A stretch of DNA of 15,448 bases from Bondarzewia mesenterica (lineage: Eukaryota; Basidiomycota; Agaricomycetes; Russulales; Bondarzewiaceae), in contig SGPL01000423.1 in the NCBI GenBank assembly GCA_004802705.1, forward strand, positions 1 through 15,448, read 5' to 3'. Every line of letters begins with the position of its first letter. Within the stretch, counting starts at the first letter, position 1. Shown here in pieces: positions 1-7,243 of this stretch. The translations under genes were made by a program, and so were the position numbers. Below the pieces are notes generated by a model. It saw only the letters and a program-made list of their open reading frames with translations, was not told the DNA's origin and ran no database searches.

Positions 1-251
1 TTCCTATCACTCGCGCCCTTGTATTATATATAGCAATGGTCCGTGCGCCGCAGTAGGCACTATTTATACTTCCGCAGTAGCTTCGTTTACCTCTAGCTTG
101 ATATACTTGGTCTTGTGCTCTGTATTAGTGCAGACTTGTGTGTAATAGAACACAGGGTATCAGCCCCTGCTTCTGACACCATCTCAGCTCAACCTTAGCC
201 CCAATCTAAGCGTCAGAATGAACCCTCCCAAGCCAAACCGCCACTACCAGG

Positions 252-330
252 CACCAGAACCAGCTCGACAACTACGTCCAGCCACCAGAATTGGCACGAC
301 AACTATGTCTAGCCACCAGAGCCAGGGCAT
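252..330. repeat. 31-bp imperfect tandem repeat, about 2.5 copies
   Basis: The string CACCAGA starts at 252, 283 and 314, an exact 31-bp spacing. The first two copies share a core of the form CGACAACTAYGTCYAGC with a few transitions between them. The third copy is partial. I see no coding or regulatory meaning. Confidence 0.75.
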
Positions 331-558
331 CTTGACAGTGCAAGCAATGTATGATACATATATTTATTGCATTGTGCACGCTCAATGCGTAATCTTGCAC
401 GTACAATTTTTATATACGAAGATATAAAAGATGCTGTATTCATAAAAGCCAAAGATATATCACTTTCATTGTGATATTTCAAATTTGCATATGCATAATA
501 ATTAGTGCACATTCTTATGATACAAATTGTGATTAATATCATGCAAATTATTTCTTTA

Positions 559-603
559 TATGTCTTTTCTTTGTATGTCTTTTCTTTGTATGTCTTTTCT
601 TTG
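559..603. repeat. 15-bp tandem repeat, three exact copies
   Basis: The unit TATGTCTTTTCTTTG occurs three times head to tail at 559-573, 574-588 and 589-603, with a partial copy upstream. It is pyrimidine-rich on the plus strand. Confidence 0.9.
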
Positions 604-757
604 TAAGCCTTTTGGCATTGCTTCTGCATAGTCTTTTGACAGTATGATGATTTCAACTAATTTGTGCACTTTTTACACTGGTAGTTACACCGTGATATCC
701 CTTTGAATAACTTAATGTGGCTTTTGCGTTTATTCATATGCTTTTTAGCATAATGAA

Positions 758-776
758 CAAATAAATAAATAAATAA
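758..776. repeat. (ATAA)n microsatellite
   Basis: About four and a half ATAA units lie in an AT-rich background. Confidence 0.85.
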
Positions 777-1762
777 TGTAAAGAAAAATACTAAAAACAG
801 TATCTAAATCTAGAGCATATCAATAATCTCAAATTTGACTTACAGAATATAGTAGACTCACCAAAAATGACGTGCAAGTGGGCTGCAGGGATAGGGCAGG
901 GATATATTGCATGAATAGGTGTTTCTATTTTGAATCAGAACTTTGTGCATAAGGAATAGTGATACAACACATACCAAGATATCCAGCATGCCATTCAAGG
1001 TCTGCCAGCAATCCCTGTAGTTTGAAATGGCCACAAGAAGGCCTTGAAGCAGGCTATACAGCTGCAGAGTCTACAACAAAAAAGGACAGAAATTCAGTAT
1101 AATAAAGAAGGAACACTCACTACAGCTGAATTTAGCCTTTCTACAGCAGATGATATATATAATCTGCCATAGTTGTGAAGAAGTAGTTGAGTGTGAGCAC
1201 GTCGAGTGCGAGGTAGAGCATGGTTGTCAGGCGGAGAGATGCAAGGTGCCGAGTCACGACTGCGCAACCAGCTGTTCACTCGCTTAGTCATCATTTTGCT
1301 GCACTGGCCCCGTTCTCCTTTAACTGTCTGAACTAGCATTTCACAATCTGTACAACATAATCAAACTGCCCTGAGGCTGCTTTGAGGCACATGAAAGATA
1401 AATATACCATAAAGAACATGAATTGCTAAGTAAAACTGCATCCAACACCAAGCTGTATACTACTTCCCTCCAGCCCATCTCATGTCGGGCTCCCAGCAAA
1501 TATCATCACATGATCAACAGTTAATGCAACACCTCCATCCCCACCCCTCGTCTTCTTGATCACCGGACAGACTGCTCGGCCACCTCTAGTGTGCGTTACC
1601 GTGGTCAGCATGCCCTCGCGCATGAGCATGCTCACGCGTCGGGGTCAGCAATCCTCTTTGTGTCAACCTAGTCCTCAGGCTTCTTGTCCTCAGGGTCGTC
1701 AATCTCCTTGAGAGGGTTAACGGCGGGAGTGAAGTTTTCCAAGATGTTGCCGACGGCCTTAA

Positions 1763-2545
1763 GGGCAGTGTATGCGTTGGCGATAGCTATATACGATGCA
1801 ATAAAAACACTGAGAATTCTGAGGATGTGCAGGTTAAATGTCATAATCGTGTGCACCCATGCCGGTATCGTTGTGCAAGTGAATTTCGATATCGCAGCCA
1901 ACAACCCCACGGAGCGTTCGAACGAGATCATAGACCTGCCTGGGGTTAGCACCACCGACAGTGTCGGCAATACCAATACGGTTGACGCCGATCTTGTCGA
2001 CGGTCTGGTAGATCGAGAGGAGGTCAACGAGGTCTGAATGGAATGAGTCCTCAGTGAAGAAGTGGACTTCGATGCCCTTGGACTTGACGAAGTTGATGAC
2101 CTCGATGGCGGTCTTGGTGATGTAGATCATGTCCTTGCCATGTGAGAATTCACGGAGGAAGGAGGTGCCAATGACAATGTCAACACTATCGACACCTGGG
2201 TAACATGATCAGTAACTGGACGGAAAAAAGAATGAGGCACGGGAGGGGCAGGGCACTCGAGCGGTACAAGGCAGTAAACAGGAAAAATCTCGACCCGCCC
2301 GAGACTTGGGTGTGGTTTCATGGTCAAGACGTGTTCATAATCATACTCACCGGTCTCCACAGCAATTTGCATGTCATCCATGTGACAACGGATGTGCGTG
2401 AGGATCTTGGCCTTCAACTCAAGCTTGCAGATGGCCTCGCAGTCCACGTGGGACTGTTCTGAAGCCGCGGGTGAGGTGAGCTCGATGTACTCAAACCAAA
2501 TGAGTCGAGGGCCTTAGCGATAGCGATCTCTCACTGTTGAACAAG
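1763..2545 (-). pseudogene. Homocitrate synthase fragment inserted in calnexin
   Basis: Homocitrate synthase condenses acetyl-CoA with 2-oxoglutarate, the first step of fungal lysine synthesis. The fragment reads [50 protein letters not shown], then after an intron [53 protein letters not shown] and [10 protein letters not shown], and after a second intron AIANAYTALKA. It keeps the metal-site HLHND motif. The introns are 2350-2196 (155 nt, GTGAGT...CCCAG) and 1856-1787 (70 nt), both in phase. A one-base deletion near 2495, between DSFG and EYIEL, shifts the frame. The N-terminal part (before IAKALD) and the large C-terminal part are missing. It begins right after calnexin FNSE and ends right before calnexin VGNILENF. 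Retained introns argue for capture from genomic DNA rather than mRNA. The functional gene should lie elsewhere in the genome. Confidence 0.92.
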
Positions 2546-2898
2546 ACATCGTAAGTGTTGTTAGGGCTGCATGAAGGTATCATCAGTCAGGGTGGATCTA
2601 AGTCACGTGAGAAACATACTGAAGAACAAGTGTGTAAAGGTTAGTGGTCTTCTCGATGGAGGGCTTGGGAGGCAAGGTCAAGTGTTTCTCCTCATATTCG
2701 CCAGTAATCGGGTTCTTGTGATGGAAGATGAAGTGAATCTAGCAAAGGACAGCTCGTCAGCACCCGAAGCAACATTGAATCACTGTAATACTACGAACCT
2801 TGGTATCGGGGCATGTAAGATTAGGACTGAACATGATGACCCATGGTGTCTCGTCTGAGAAATCCTTGCCACTGGTCTGATAGCCATCCTCGAGCAGC

Positions 2899-3036
2899 TT
2901 CATCGTCCTCTCCGGCCTCCTCCTCGGCATCCTCATCGCCCACGTCATCGCTGGCATCACCGCCCAATTTATCACCTGGCGCATCGTCTACTACCTCACC
3001 ATCGGCGTGCAACTCGCCGTCCTGCTCGCGCTGTGA
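2899..3036 (+). pseudogene. Fragment resembling an MFS transporter, inserted antisense in calnexin
   Basis: On the plus strand one open stretch reads FIVLSGLLLGILIAHVIAG, then ITAQFITWRIVYY, then LTIGVQLAVLLAL and a TGA at 3034-3036. This is two strongly hydrophobic helices joined by a short QFITWR loop, as in adjacent helices of major facilitator transporters with an AQF-TWR-YY pattern. It has no start and is about 45 residues long. The calnexin reading on the other strand breaks off after CGGSY at about 3050 and resumes with KLLEDG at 2900, so this piece is an insert of about 149 bp. The minus strand across it gives only an Asp/Glu-rich artefact. The MFS assignment rests on one short motif; another polytopic membrane protein is possible. 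Confidence 0.6.
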
Positions 3037-3488
3037 GCGATGTTCCGAGGTAACTGCCACCGCAGTTACTGCCCTTCTGGTACTTGACCTCGTACTGCAC
3101 GACGAGAGGCATCTCCGAGAAGTCGAGGGGTTCAGAGAATAAAGCAGAGATGGCGTGATGTGCAGCCGTCGACTTGGCCATAGCTGAAGGTCTCGCCGCT
3201 GAAGGCATCTTCGTCGCTTGTGACAGAATCCAGTGCTTATGCAGTTGTGAAGAAGAAGGGGGCCAGCAGTGAGCGACACGAGACACGCAATGCATTGACG
3301 GTCGATCATGAGAGGGGAAGAGGAGAATGAGCAATAAGCTGAACGAAAGTCAACTTGTTGTTTCACTTACCGGTAAAGAGGAATCCTGATTGACCGATGA
3401 AGTGACACTACAAAACAAAGGAAGTGAGCTTAGTTGCGCGAGTCATACGATTTTGTAATAATGCTAGTTCAGACTCTAATAACGATTT

Positions 3489-3501
3489 GTAGTCCGACTA
3501 C
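3489..3501. repeat. Short perfect palindrome GTAGTC-C-GACTAC
   Basis: Six-base arms surround one base. About 70 bp further on, GATTCCC...GGGAATC forms another 7-bp-arm hairpin. Both lie in a non-coding stretch between the calnexin remnant and the inverted-repeat element. Confidence 0.5.
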
Positions 3502-3669
3502 TTTCCCGAATTCTGGGGGGGTCAAAATGGCCCATGTTCCTGACACAAGTAACGATTCCCTAATCGGGAATCATAATTACTTTGATAACCACATGCAATA
3601 ACTAAACCTTGTCCCCGAAAATCTACCCAATTGCCTGAAATCGTGCCATCGCTCCTACGACTCCTAGTG

Positions 3670-3783
3670 GTAGTGGCGGAACTTGGGTGCTGCCCCGCCT
3701 ATAATCATCTGTGGTCCACAGCTCTGAAAAAAGAGCAGTACATATAAGCACTCGCTAATGCAAAAAAAAGATGAGATACTTAC
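3670..3783 (-). pseudogene. Intron plus terminal exon of an unknown gene abutting the left inverted repeat
   Basis: On the minus strand a strong donor GTAAGTAT starts at 3783, three bases outside the left inverted repeat. A polypyrimidine tract and TTTTTTCAG acceptor at 3725-3724 close a 60-nt intron. The following exon is open as SCGPQMIIGGAAPKFRHYH and ends at a TAG. I do not recognise the protein. Either the element interrupted an older gene here, or transcription leaving the element is spliced into this exon. The upstream exon would lie in the repeat itself, where the matching frame soon meets stops. Confidence 0.35.
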
Positions 3784-3785
3784 CA

Positions 3786-3823
3786 CATCAAGAAAATCAC
3801 TCCCCGTTAATTAACACTAATTA
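3786..3823 (+). repeat. Left terminal inverted repeat (38 bp)
   Basis: It starts CATCAAGAAAATCACTCCCC and ends ACACTAATTA. It matches the reverse complement of 7206-7243 at 37 of 38 positions; the mismatch is at 3791. Confidence 0.93.
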
Positions 3824-4050
3824 CTTCAGATTACTTTTCAAAGTCTTAATTGGCTTCCCTCCATTTTGTCCTAGTATTCATTAGACAAATTAACATAAAT
3901 TACTATTAAGCCCACATAGTACATAGTAGATTACCTTTTAATAGAGCTGAGCTAGTAGCTCAGATTACTTGCTCAGATTTAGGCAAATTACATTAAAAAA
4001 AAGTGTATTGATGCTTAACTAACATGAGGAGAAAACAATCAAACAAAATC
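3824..4050. repeat. Left subterminal AT-rich region with repeated motifs and a 17-bp palindrome
   Basis: Variants of AGATTACTT or AAATTACT recur at least six times. CTGAGCTA-G-TAGCTCAG at 3947-3963 is a perfect palindrome with 8-bp arms. TTAGGCAAATTA here and TTAGGCAGAATTA near 7169, and CACATAGTA here and near 7145, are shared by the two ends in the same orientation. Such subterminal repeats are typical transposase-binding sites in DNA transposons; that role is inferred. Confidence 0.6.
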
Positions 4051-4134
4051 TAAATGTAAAAGCCGGAACTGCAATGCTGATGAACTACGAGCGGAGGGAA
4101 AAAAATGAAGCAAAAAGACAGCAAGGGTTAATAC

Positions 4135-4407
4135 TTAAATGCGACAAGCCTCTACGTCACTGCCATCACAATTACTGCCATCGTGGTCATCACCTTCCCC
4201 ATCACAATTGTCCTTCCCATTCCCATCCTCCTCATCGCTATCAGTCTTATCAATGACTGCATCATCACCATCTGCACCATTGCCCTCATCAGCACCCGTG
4301 CCATTGCCCTCATCACCATCTGTGATAACGCCCTCGTCATCTTCTCCCATGCTATCTGACCCATATTCACTGCCATCCATCTCCTCATCATCGTCCGCAT
4401 GCTTCAT
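4135..4407 (-). CDS. Hypothetical acidic protein, doubtful
   Basis: An ATG-to-stop frame of 90 residues is extremely rich in Asp, Glu and Gly (for example MKHADDDEEMDGSEYGSD near the start). It could be the acidic tail of a larger lost protein or simply the reading of a TCATCACCATC-type repeat. No fold or motif is visible. It follows the decayed transcription factor on the same strand, inside the inverted-repeat element. Confidence 0.25.
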   Translation of the reverse strand: MKHADDDEEMDGSEYGSDSMGEDDEGVITDGDEGNGTGADEGNGADGDDAVIDKTDSDEEDGNGKDNCDGEGDDHDGSNCDGSDVEACRI

Positions 4408-4472
4408 TCTCCATTGTCGTCCGACTTTGGCTTCAACTCAGGCTCGACATTAACACACCTATTTCCAGCTCA

Positions 4473-4533
4473 CCGCTGCAAAACTATCATCCACTGCCAC
4501 TCCAATACCGCCGCTGTAAAACTACCGTCCACC
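4473..4533. repeat. 38-bp spaced direct repeat
   Basis: CCGCTGCAAAACTATCATCCAC at 4473 and CCGCTGTAAAACTACCGTCCAC at 4511 differ only by transitions. This is a recent local duplication at the downstream edge of the transcription-factor remnant. Confidence 0.7.
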
Positions 4534-5777
4534 ATGCTCTGGACGTCGATGCGCTAGATAGCCGTGGTGGGCAAGGCTAAGCTGCAGATGAGGTGGTAGT
4601 CATCGAGGTCGAGGGCAGGGGGCAAGGTGTTGATCCATTCCTAGAGCGATCGGTCCATGGCGAGGACGGCGTCGTAGGTGACAGGACAAAGGGAGATGGT
4701 GTCATCCATAATGGTGCCGAGGATATAGGTGAGCTTGAAGAGGGCGATGTTTCCCTCATAGAGGTGACCAGTGGCATCGAGGGCGGGATCACAGTACAAG
4801 GGCAGTTCCATGTCAAAGTGGTGGGATGCAATGGTGAGGGGACAGCCAAACATGAAGGCTTGCCACCTGGGGCAATGGATGAGATGTGATATATTTAGTG
4901 GTAAAGCGCACTCACCTTTTGAGCAAGATGACATGCCATCACGCCCATCTGCAATGCCCGGCAACCTCAAAGGGCATCTTGGACCTTCCAGAATCGCGAT
5001 GGAGGCCCATGACGATGGCGGTAGTGACGAGCTCACCCTTGATGCACCAGATTTCCTCGGAATCGATCTTGGAGAGGGGTGAGATAGTGGCAGCAGACGA
5101 GAAGGAGTTCGACGAGGTCGAGGGTATAGGCGCAGCTCTCTGCCTAGTGGTGCTGGAGGGCGATGCACATGATGTTGTAAAGGTGGGTGCTGAAGTCCTC
5201 AATGTTAGGGGGAAGAGCATTATAGGCGAGCTGGGTTTGCGATTGCATCACAAGGAAGAGGCAAAGGAGGCCTTCCAATGATGTCTGGATACCCCGCGTT
5301 ATTCATTGAAGCTGTGGTCAAAGCTGTTGGAGACATATGCCGAGGAGGGCAACCTCATGCGCACACTGCAGGCAGCGATCCGCATTGCTGCATATCAACA
5401 TGCTGAGTATGGTGAGCTGGTTGTAAGTGTGATCTTACTCATCTCAGTCAACGAAGAGGATGTTGACCCATTAATGTGTTGACTATCAGTACCCTTCGCA
5501 GATCGCACGGTGTTTCTTCAAAGTCGAGCAGATTCATAGGCATGCTAAAATATGGAACACCCTTTTGAGCATGGGTCGTTGGCGGTGAGGAGGTAGGAGG
5601 GCGATAGCCATGAGCATGCAGATGGTGGTGAGGATGATGTGGTTGGCACCGGTGCCAGTCTTGTAGCGGGTCCATGCGGGGATGAAGGTGGCTTGGTTGA
5701 CATGGCGGTATATTCAGTTGCAGTATTCAAAGTAATAGTCGACAAGGCCATCGATGATGGATTCGTCAGAGAGGTGC
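4500..5777 (-). pseudogene. Fungal-specific transcription factor (PF04082-type) pseudogene with a foreign insert
   Basis: Such proteins are nuclear regulators with an N-terminal Zn2Cys6 domain and a helical middle domain; only the middle domain is seen. Minus-strand fragments in order: IIDGLVDYYFEYCN-IYRHVNQ (from 5777, after a CTGCAG acceptor), ATFIPAWTRYKTGTGANHII, then an insert, then ALPPNIEDFSTHLYNIMCIA, AYTLDLVELLLVCCHYL, KIDSEEIWCIKGELVTTAIV, GLHRDSGRSKMPFEVAGHCR, WHVILLKR, a 49-nt GT-AG intron (4915-4867), WQAFMFGCPLTIASHHFDME, YCDPALDATGHLYEGNIALF, YILGTIMDDTISL and EWINTLPPALDLDDYHL. In-frame stops lie at 5714-5716 and 4939-4941 (both TGA at expected Trp codons), 5144-5146, 4641-4643 and 4554-4556 (TAG). 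There is a frameshift near 5075. The zinc cluster is absent. The family call comes from the LPxYCDPALD, GLHRDPG and TLPPxLDLDxY patterns. Confidence 0.82.
5285..5575 (+). pseudogene. Helical (TPR-like?) protein fragment inserted antisense in the transcription factor
   Basis: On the plus strand, codons from about 5285 read DTPRYSLKLWSKLLETYAEE, then GNLMRTLQAAIRIAAYQHAE, then YGELV. A clean GTAAGT donor at 5423 and CTATCAG acceptor ending at 5489 remove 67 nt in phase 0, giving YPSQIARCFFKVEQIHRHAK and WNTLLSMG. The frame then closes at TGA 5586-5588. Paired amphipathic helices with Leu/Ala/Tyr spacing suggest a TPR- or PPR-like repeat protein; I cannot name it. Transcription-factor sequence on the other strand lies on both sides, so this is an insert of about 290 bp. 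Its intron is retained, which indicates genomic DNA as the source. Confidence 0.6.
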
Positions 5778-6080
5778 CTGCAGAGAGGAGGTGATGGTGG
5801 TGTAGAAGATGCAGAAGAGACGAGCAAGTTGAATTTGGTTGATTATACGCAGCGCTGGTAGTCACATGACCATTTTCTCACACTGTGCAGTGATCCAACT
5901 TGTTCAAGTTGCGACCAAGTCAGGTTCATCACGCGATGCGCTCCATCCCTACATCCCTTCTTTCTGCCGAGCCCGCCTCGTCGTCCCCTACCTCTTGCAC
6001 TCTCCGTACTGACACAACGAGCTCCCTATACTAGGTTTTTCTCACCCTGTCAGAAAACTGATCCCTCGCACACCATCACG

Positions 6081-6460
6081 CTCAAACCGTCCACACAGAA
6101 ATCGATGCGCAAGAAGGTCATTCAGGACTACGCCAACATGGACACTGGGATCAGGTCCCTGGATTTCTCATAGATGATTGAAAATGCTCAAGGAAAAATG
6201 ATGAAGGAAGATAATTTCAAGCGGAGGTCACTTTGGAATGGGCGGAGAGCTAGGCAAGGACACGCCCATTGAGGTCATTGGTATGTACTATTCTCTTCCT
6301 CTCTTGCTCGGACAACAATATATCTATGTTCTTCATTTTCAGATATGGCTACTTGATGGAACTTCAGAAAGTGGTAGGTGTCAGGGATGAACTCACCGAT
6401 GAAATCATGCTGCCACGGCTGGTGCGGGACATGTGTATCCGAAGGTTCAGCCACTCGCGA
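6081..6460 (+). pseudogene. Unidentified spliced gene fragment
   Basis: The frame from 6081 reads KSMRKKVIQDYANMDTG and IRSLDFS, meets TAG at 6171-6173, then continues MIENAQGKMMKEDNFK. After a one-base shift near 6220 it reads GGHFGMGGELGKDTPIEVI. A textbook intron follows, 6281-6342 (GTATGT...CATTTTCAG, 62 nt). The next exon is open in one phase as YGYLMELQKVVGVRDELTDE and LPRLVRDMCIRRF, and other phases hit stops. I do not recognise the protein. The stop, the frameshift and the lack of a supported start make it a remnant inside the inverted-repeat element. Confidence 0.4.
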
Positions 6461-6940
6461 GACCAACCAACCCTTCTCTTCTATCTCGATACTCATCGCC
6501 CCCGCTCCCAAATCCTCCACGACCCCTTGCGCCCATGCAATTGCCACGAGAGCATGCAAAGCATCACATACGAGCATCTTCACACTGGCCTCAGCACCTG
6601 CACCACCAGTACCACTGATACCACTGCCACCTCAAACTCTTCAGTACCCCCACAACAGAACAAGTCAATCCCTTCTTCTCACCTGCCAGTGTCACCAGTT
6701 TTAGCCTCGCAGACCGATATATCTCCCACCCCTCCTCGCTCTCCTCCCTCTGTCCCCACGTGAGTGCGAGTGGGATCGAGACAGTTCAGGTTAATGCCGA
6801 TGCCGACCCTCGCATGCCCCAAGCTCAAGCCCATGCCATGCACAAAGCCTTCACCTCTCCCCCTCATCGTTCTCTCACCCTCTATCAAAATCCCTCGTCC
6901 AGCGCTGCCTCTGCTTCCAGCAAACGTCCCTTCATGCCGA
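6460..6940 (+). other. Low-complexity Ser/Pro/Thr-rich open stretch, frame-shifted
   Basis: Plus-strand frames here are rich in Ser, Pro and Thr (for example SNSSVPPQQNKSIPSS and SPTPPRSPPSVPT, and after 6775 SSSAASASSKRPFMPIP). They are broken by TGA at 6762-6764 and TAG at 6946-6948. Such composition would suit the cytosolic tail of the membrane-protein fragment that follows, but it is also what C-rich low-complexity DNA yields by chance. Confidence 0.35.
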
Positions 6941-6941
6941 T

Positions 6942-7136
6942 CCCATAGAGAAACCGAGGTTGAAGAAGAAGGACTGCACGGCGTGGTTGGCATATATCCT
7001 CACATATACCATGATGTTGCTCGGTGTAGCAGCGGGTGCGGTGAGGATTTGGTCTAGGTGGAAAGGCGTGCCATTGTTGGGGGATTTGGATGTGGTTTGG
7101 ATGCGGATACTACTAGTGCCATTCATGCGGGCCTGA
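6942..7136 (+). pseudogene. One-helix membrane protein fragment (GH16/KRE6-like N-terminus?)
   Basis: The frame reads PIEKPRLKKKDCTAWLAYIL, then TYTMMLLGVAAGAVRIW, then SRWKGVPLLGDLDVVWMRIL and a TGA at 7134-7136. A basic Lys-rich stretch followed by one strong transmembrane helix fits a type II membrane protein. Fungal glucan-synthesis-associated GH16 proteins of the KRE6/SKN1 kind have a Ser/Pro-rich cytosolic tail, basic residues and then one helix, which is my tentative match. No catalytic domain is present. The frame differs from the Ser-rich stretch upstream, so a frameshift near 6942 is needed. It ends 70 bp before the right inverted repeat. Confidence 0.4.
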
Positions 7137-7205
7137 TTAGACTTCACATAGTATGAATTAATAATGCTTAGGCAGAATTAGATGTCTCATAATAATAAAT
7201 GGCTC

Positions 7206-7243
7206 TAATTAGTGTTAATTAACGGGGAGTGATTTTCCTGATG
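7206..7243 (-). repeat. Right terminal inverted repeat (38 bp)
   Basis: Reverse complement of the left repeat with a single mismatch (G instead of A at the sixth outer base). The AT-rich 7140-7205 just inside shares short motifs with the left subterminal zone. Confidence 0.93.

Larger units (their letters stand above)
1..1620. other. AT-rich stretch without a recognised gene
   Basis: I see no supportable gene here. The open frames are short and repeat-driven: a minus-strand frame near 550-610 merely translates a 15-bp tandem repeat into Lys/Glu/Thr/Tyr repeats. On the plus strand, 1026-1169 is open and helical-looking and rich in Lys and Gln, but it is preceded by a TGA at 1023-1025 and ends at a TAG. 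It could be an old gene or transposon remnant, and I cannot name it. Confidence 0.6.
1636..3235 (-). pseudogene. Calnexin pseudogene, mosaic with two foreign inserts
   Basis: Calnexin is the ER membrane lectin chaperone that binds monoglucosylated glycoproteins. Fragments in order on the minus strand: a WILSQATK and ETFSYG stretch (3235-3178, frame-shifted); AKSTAAHHAISA and LVVQYEVKYQKGSNCGGSY (about 3183-3050, signature-1 region of the calreticulin family); KLLEDGYQTSGKDF and WVIMFSPNLTCPDTK (2900-2799, signature-2 region); [20 protein letters not shown] (2738-2620); PNNTYDVLFNSE (2566 to about 2540); ILENFTPAVNPLKEIDDPEDKKPED (split over about 1757-1671), the first P-domain repeat. Two introns fit GT-AG and keep frame: 2798-2739 (60 nt) and 2619-2567 (53 nt). 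The copy is dead. About 20 residues between ETFSYG and AKSTAAHH are missing, frames shift, and TAG at 1668-1670 stands where Trp follows KPED in the family. The reading continues as VDTKRIADPDA to a donor-like GTGAGC at 1635. The rest of the P-domain and the membrane segment are absent. Family identity is from memory of the motifs; no alignment was run. Confidence 0.88.
3786..7243. mobile_element. Non-autonomous TIR element carrying gene fragments (putative Pack-TIR)
   Basis: Two 38-bp inverted repeats bound a 3,458-bp segment. Inside are AT-rich subterminal zones with repeated ATTACTT-like motifs at the left end. The central part is fragments of unrelated host-type genes on both strands: a fungal transcription factor, a helical-protein fragment, a one-helix membrane protein and an unidentified spliced fragment. 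I find no transposase, reverse transcriptase or helicase motif, so mobilisation would need a transposase supplied elsewhere. No convincing target-site duplication is seen; only a 2-bp CA matches just outside both ends. The superfamily is undetermined. Confidence 0.65.

Noticed and set aside
2821..3366. Minus frame of 181 residues with an Asp/Glu-rich stretch
   Set aside because: The acidic part is the antisense shadow of the plus-strand hydrophobic fragment at 2899-3036; the flanks belong to calnexin in other frames.
3799..7231. CACTA-type transposon starting at CACTCCCC
   Set aside because: The inverted repeat continues 13 bp outside the CACT and no 3-bp target duplication is seen there, so the true end lies further out.
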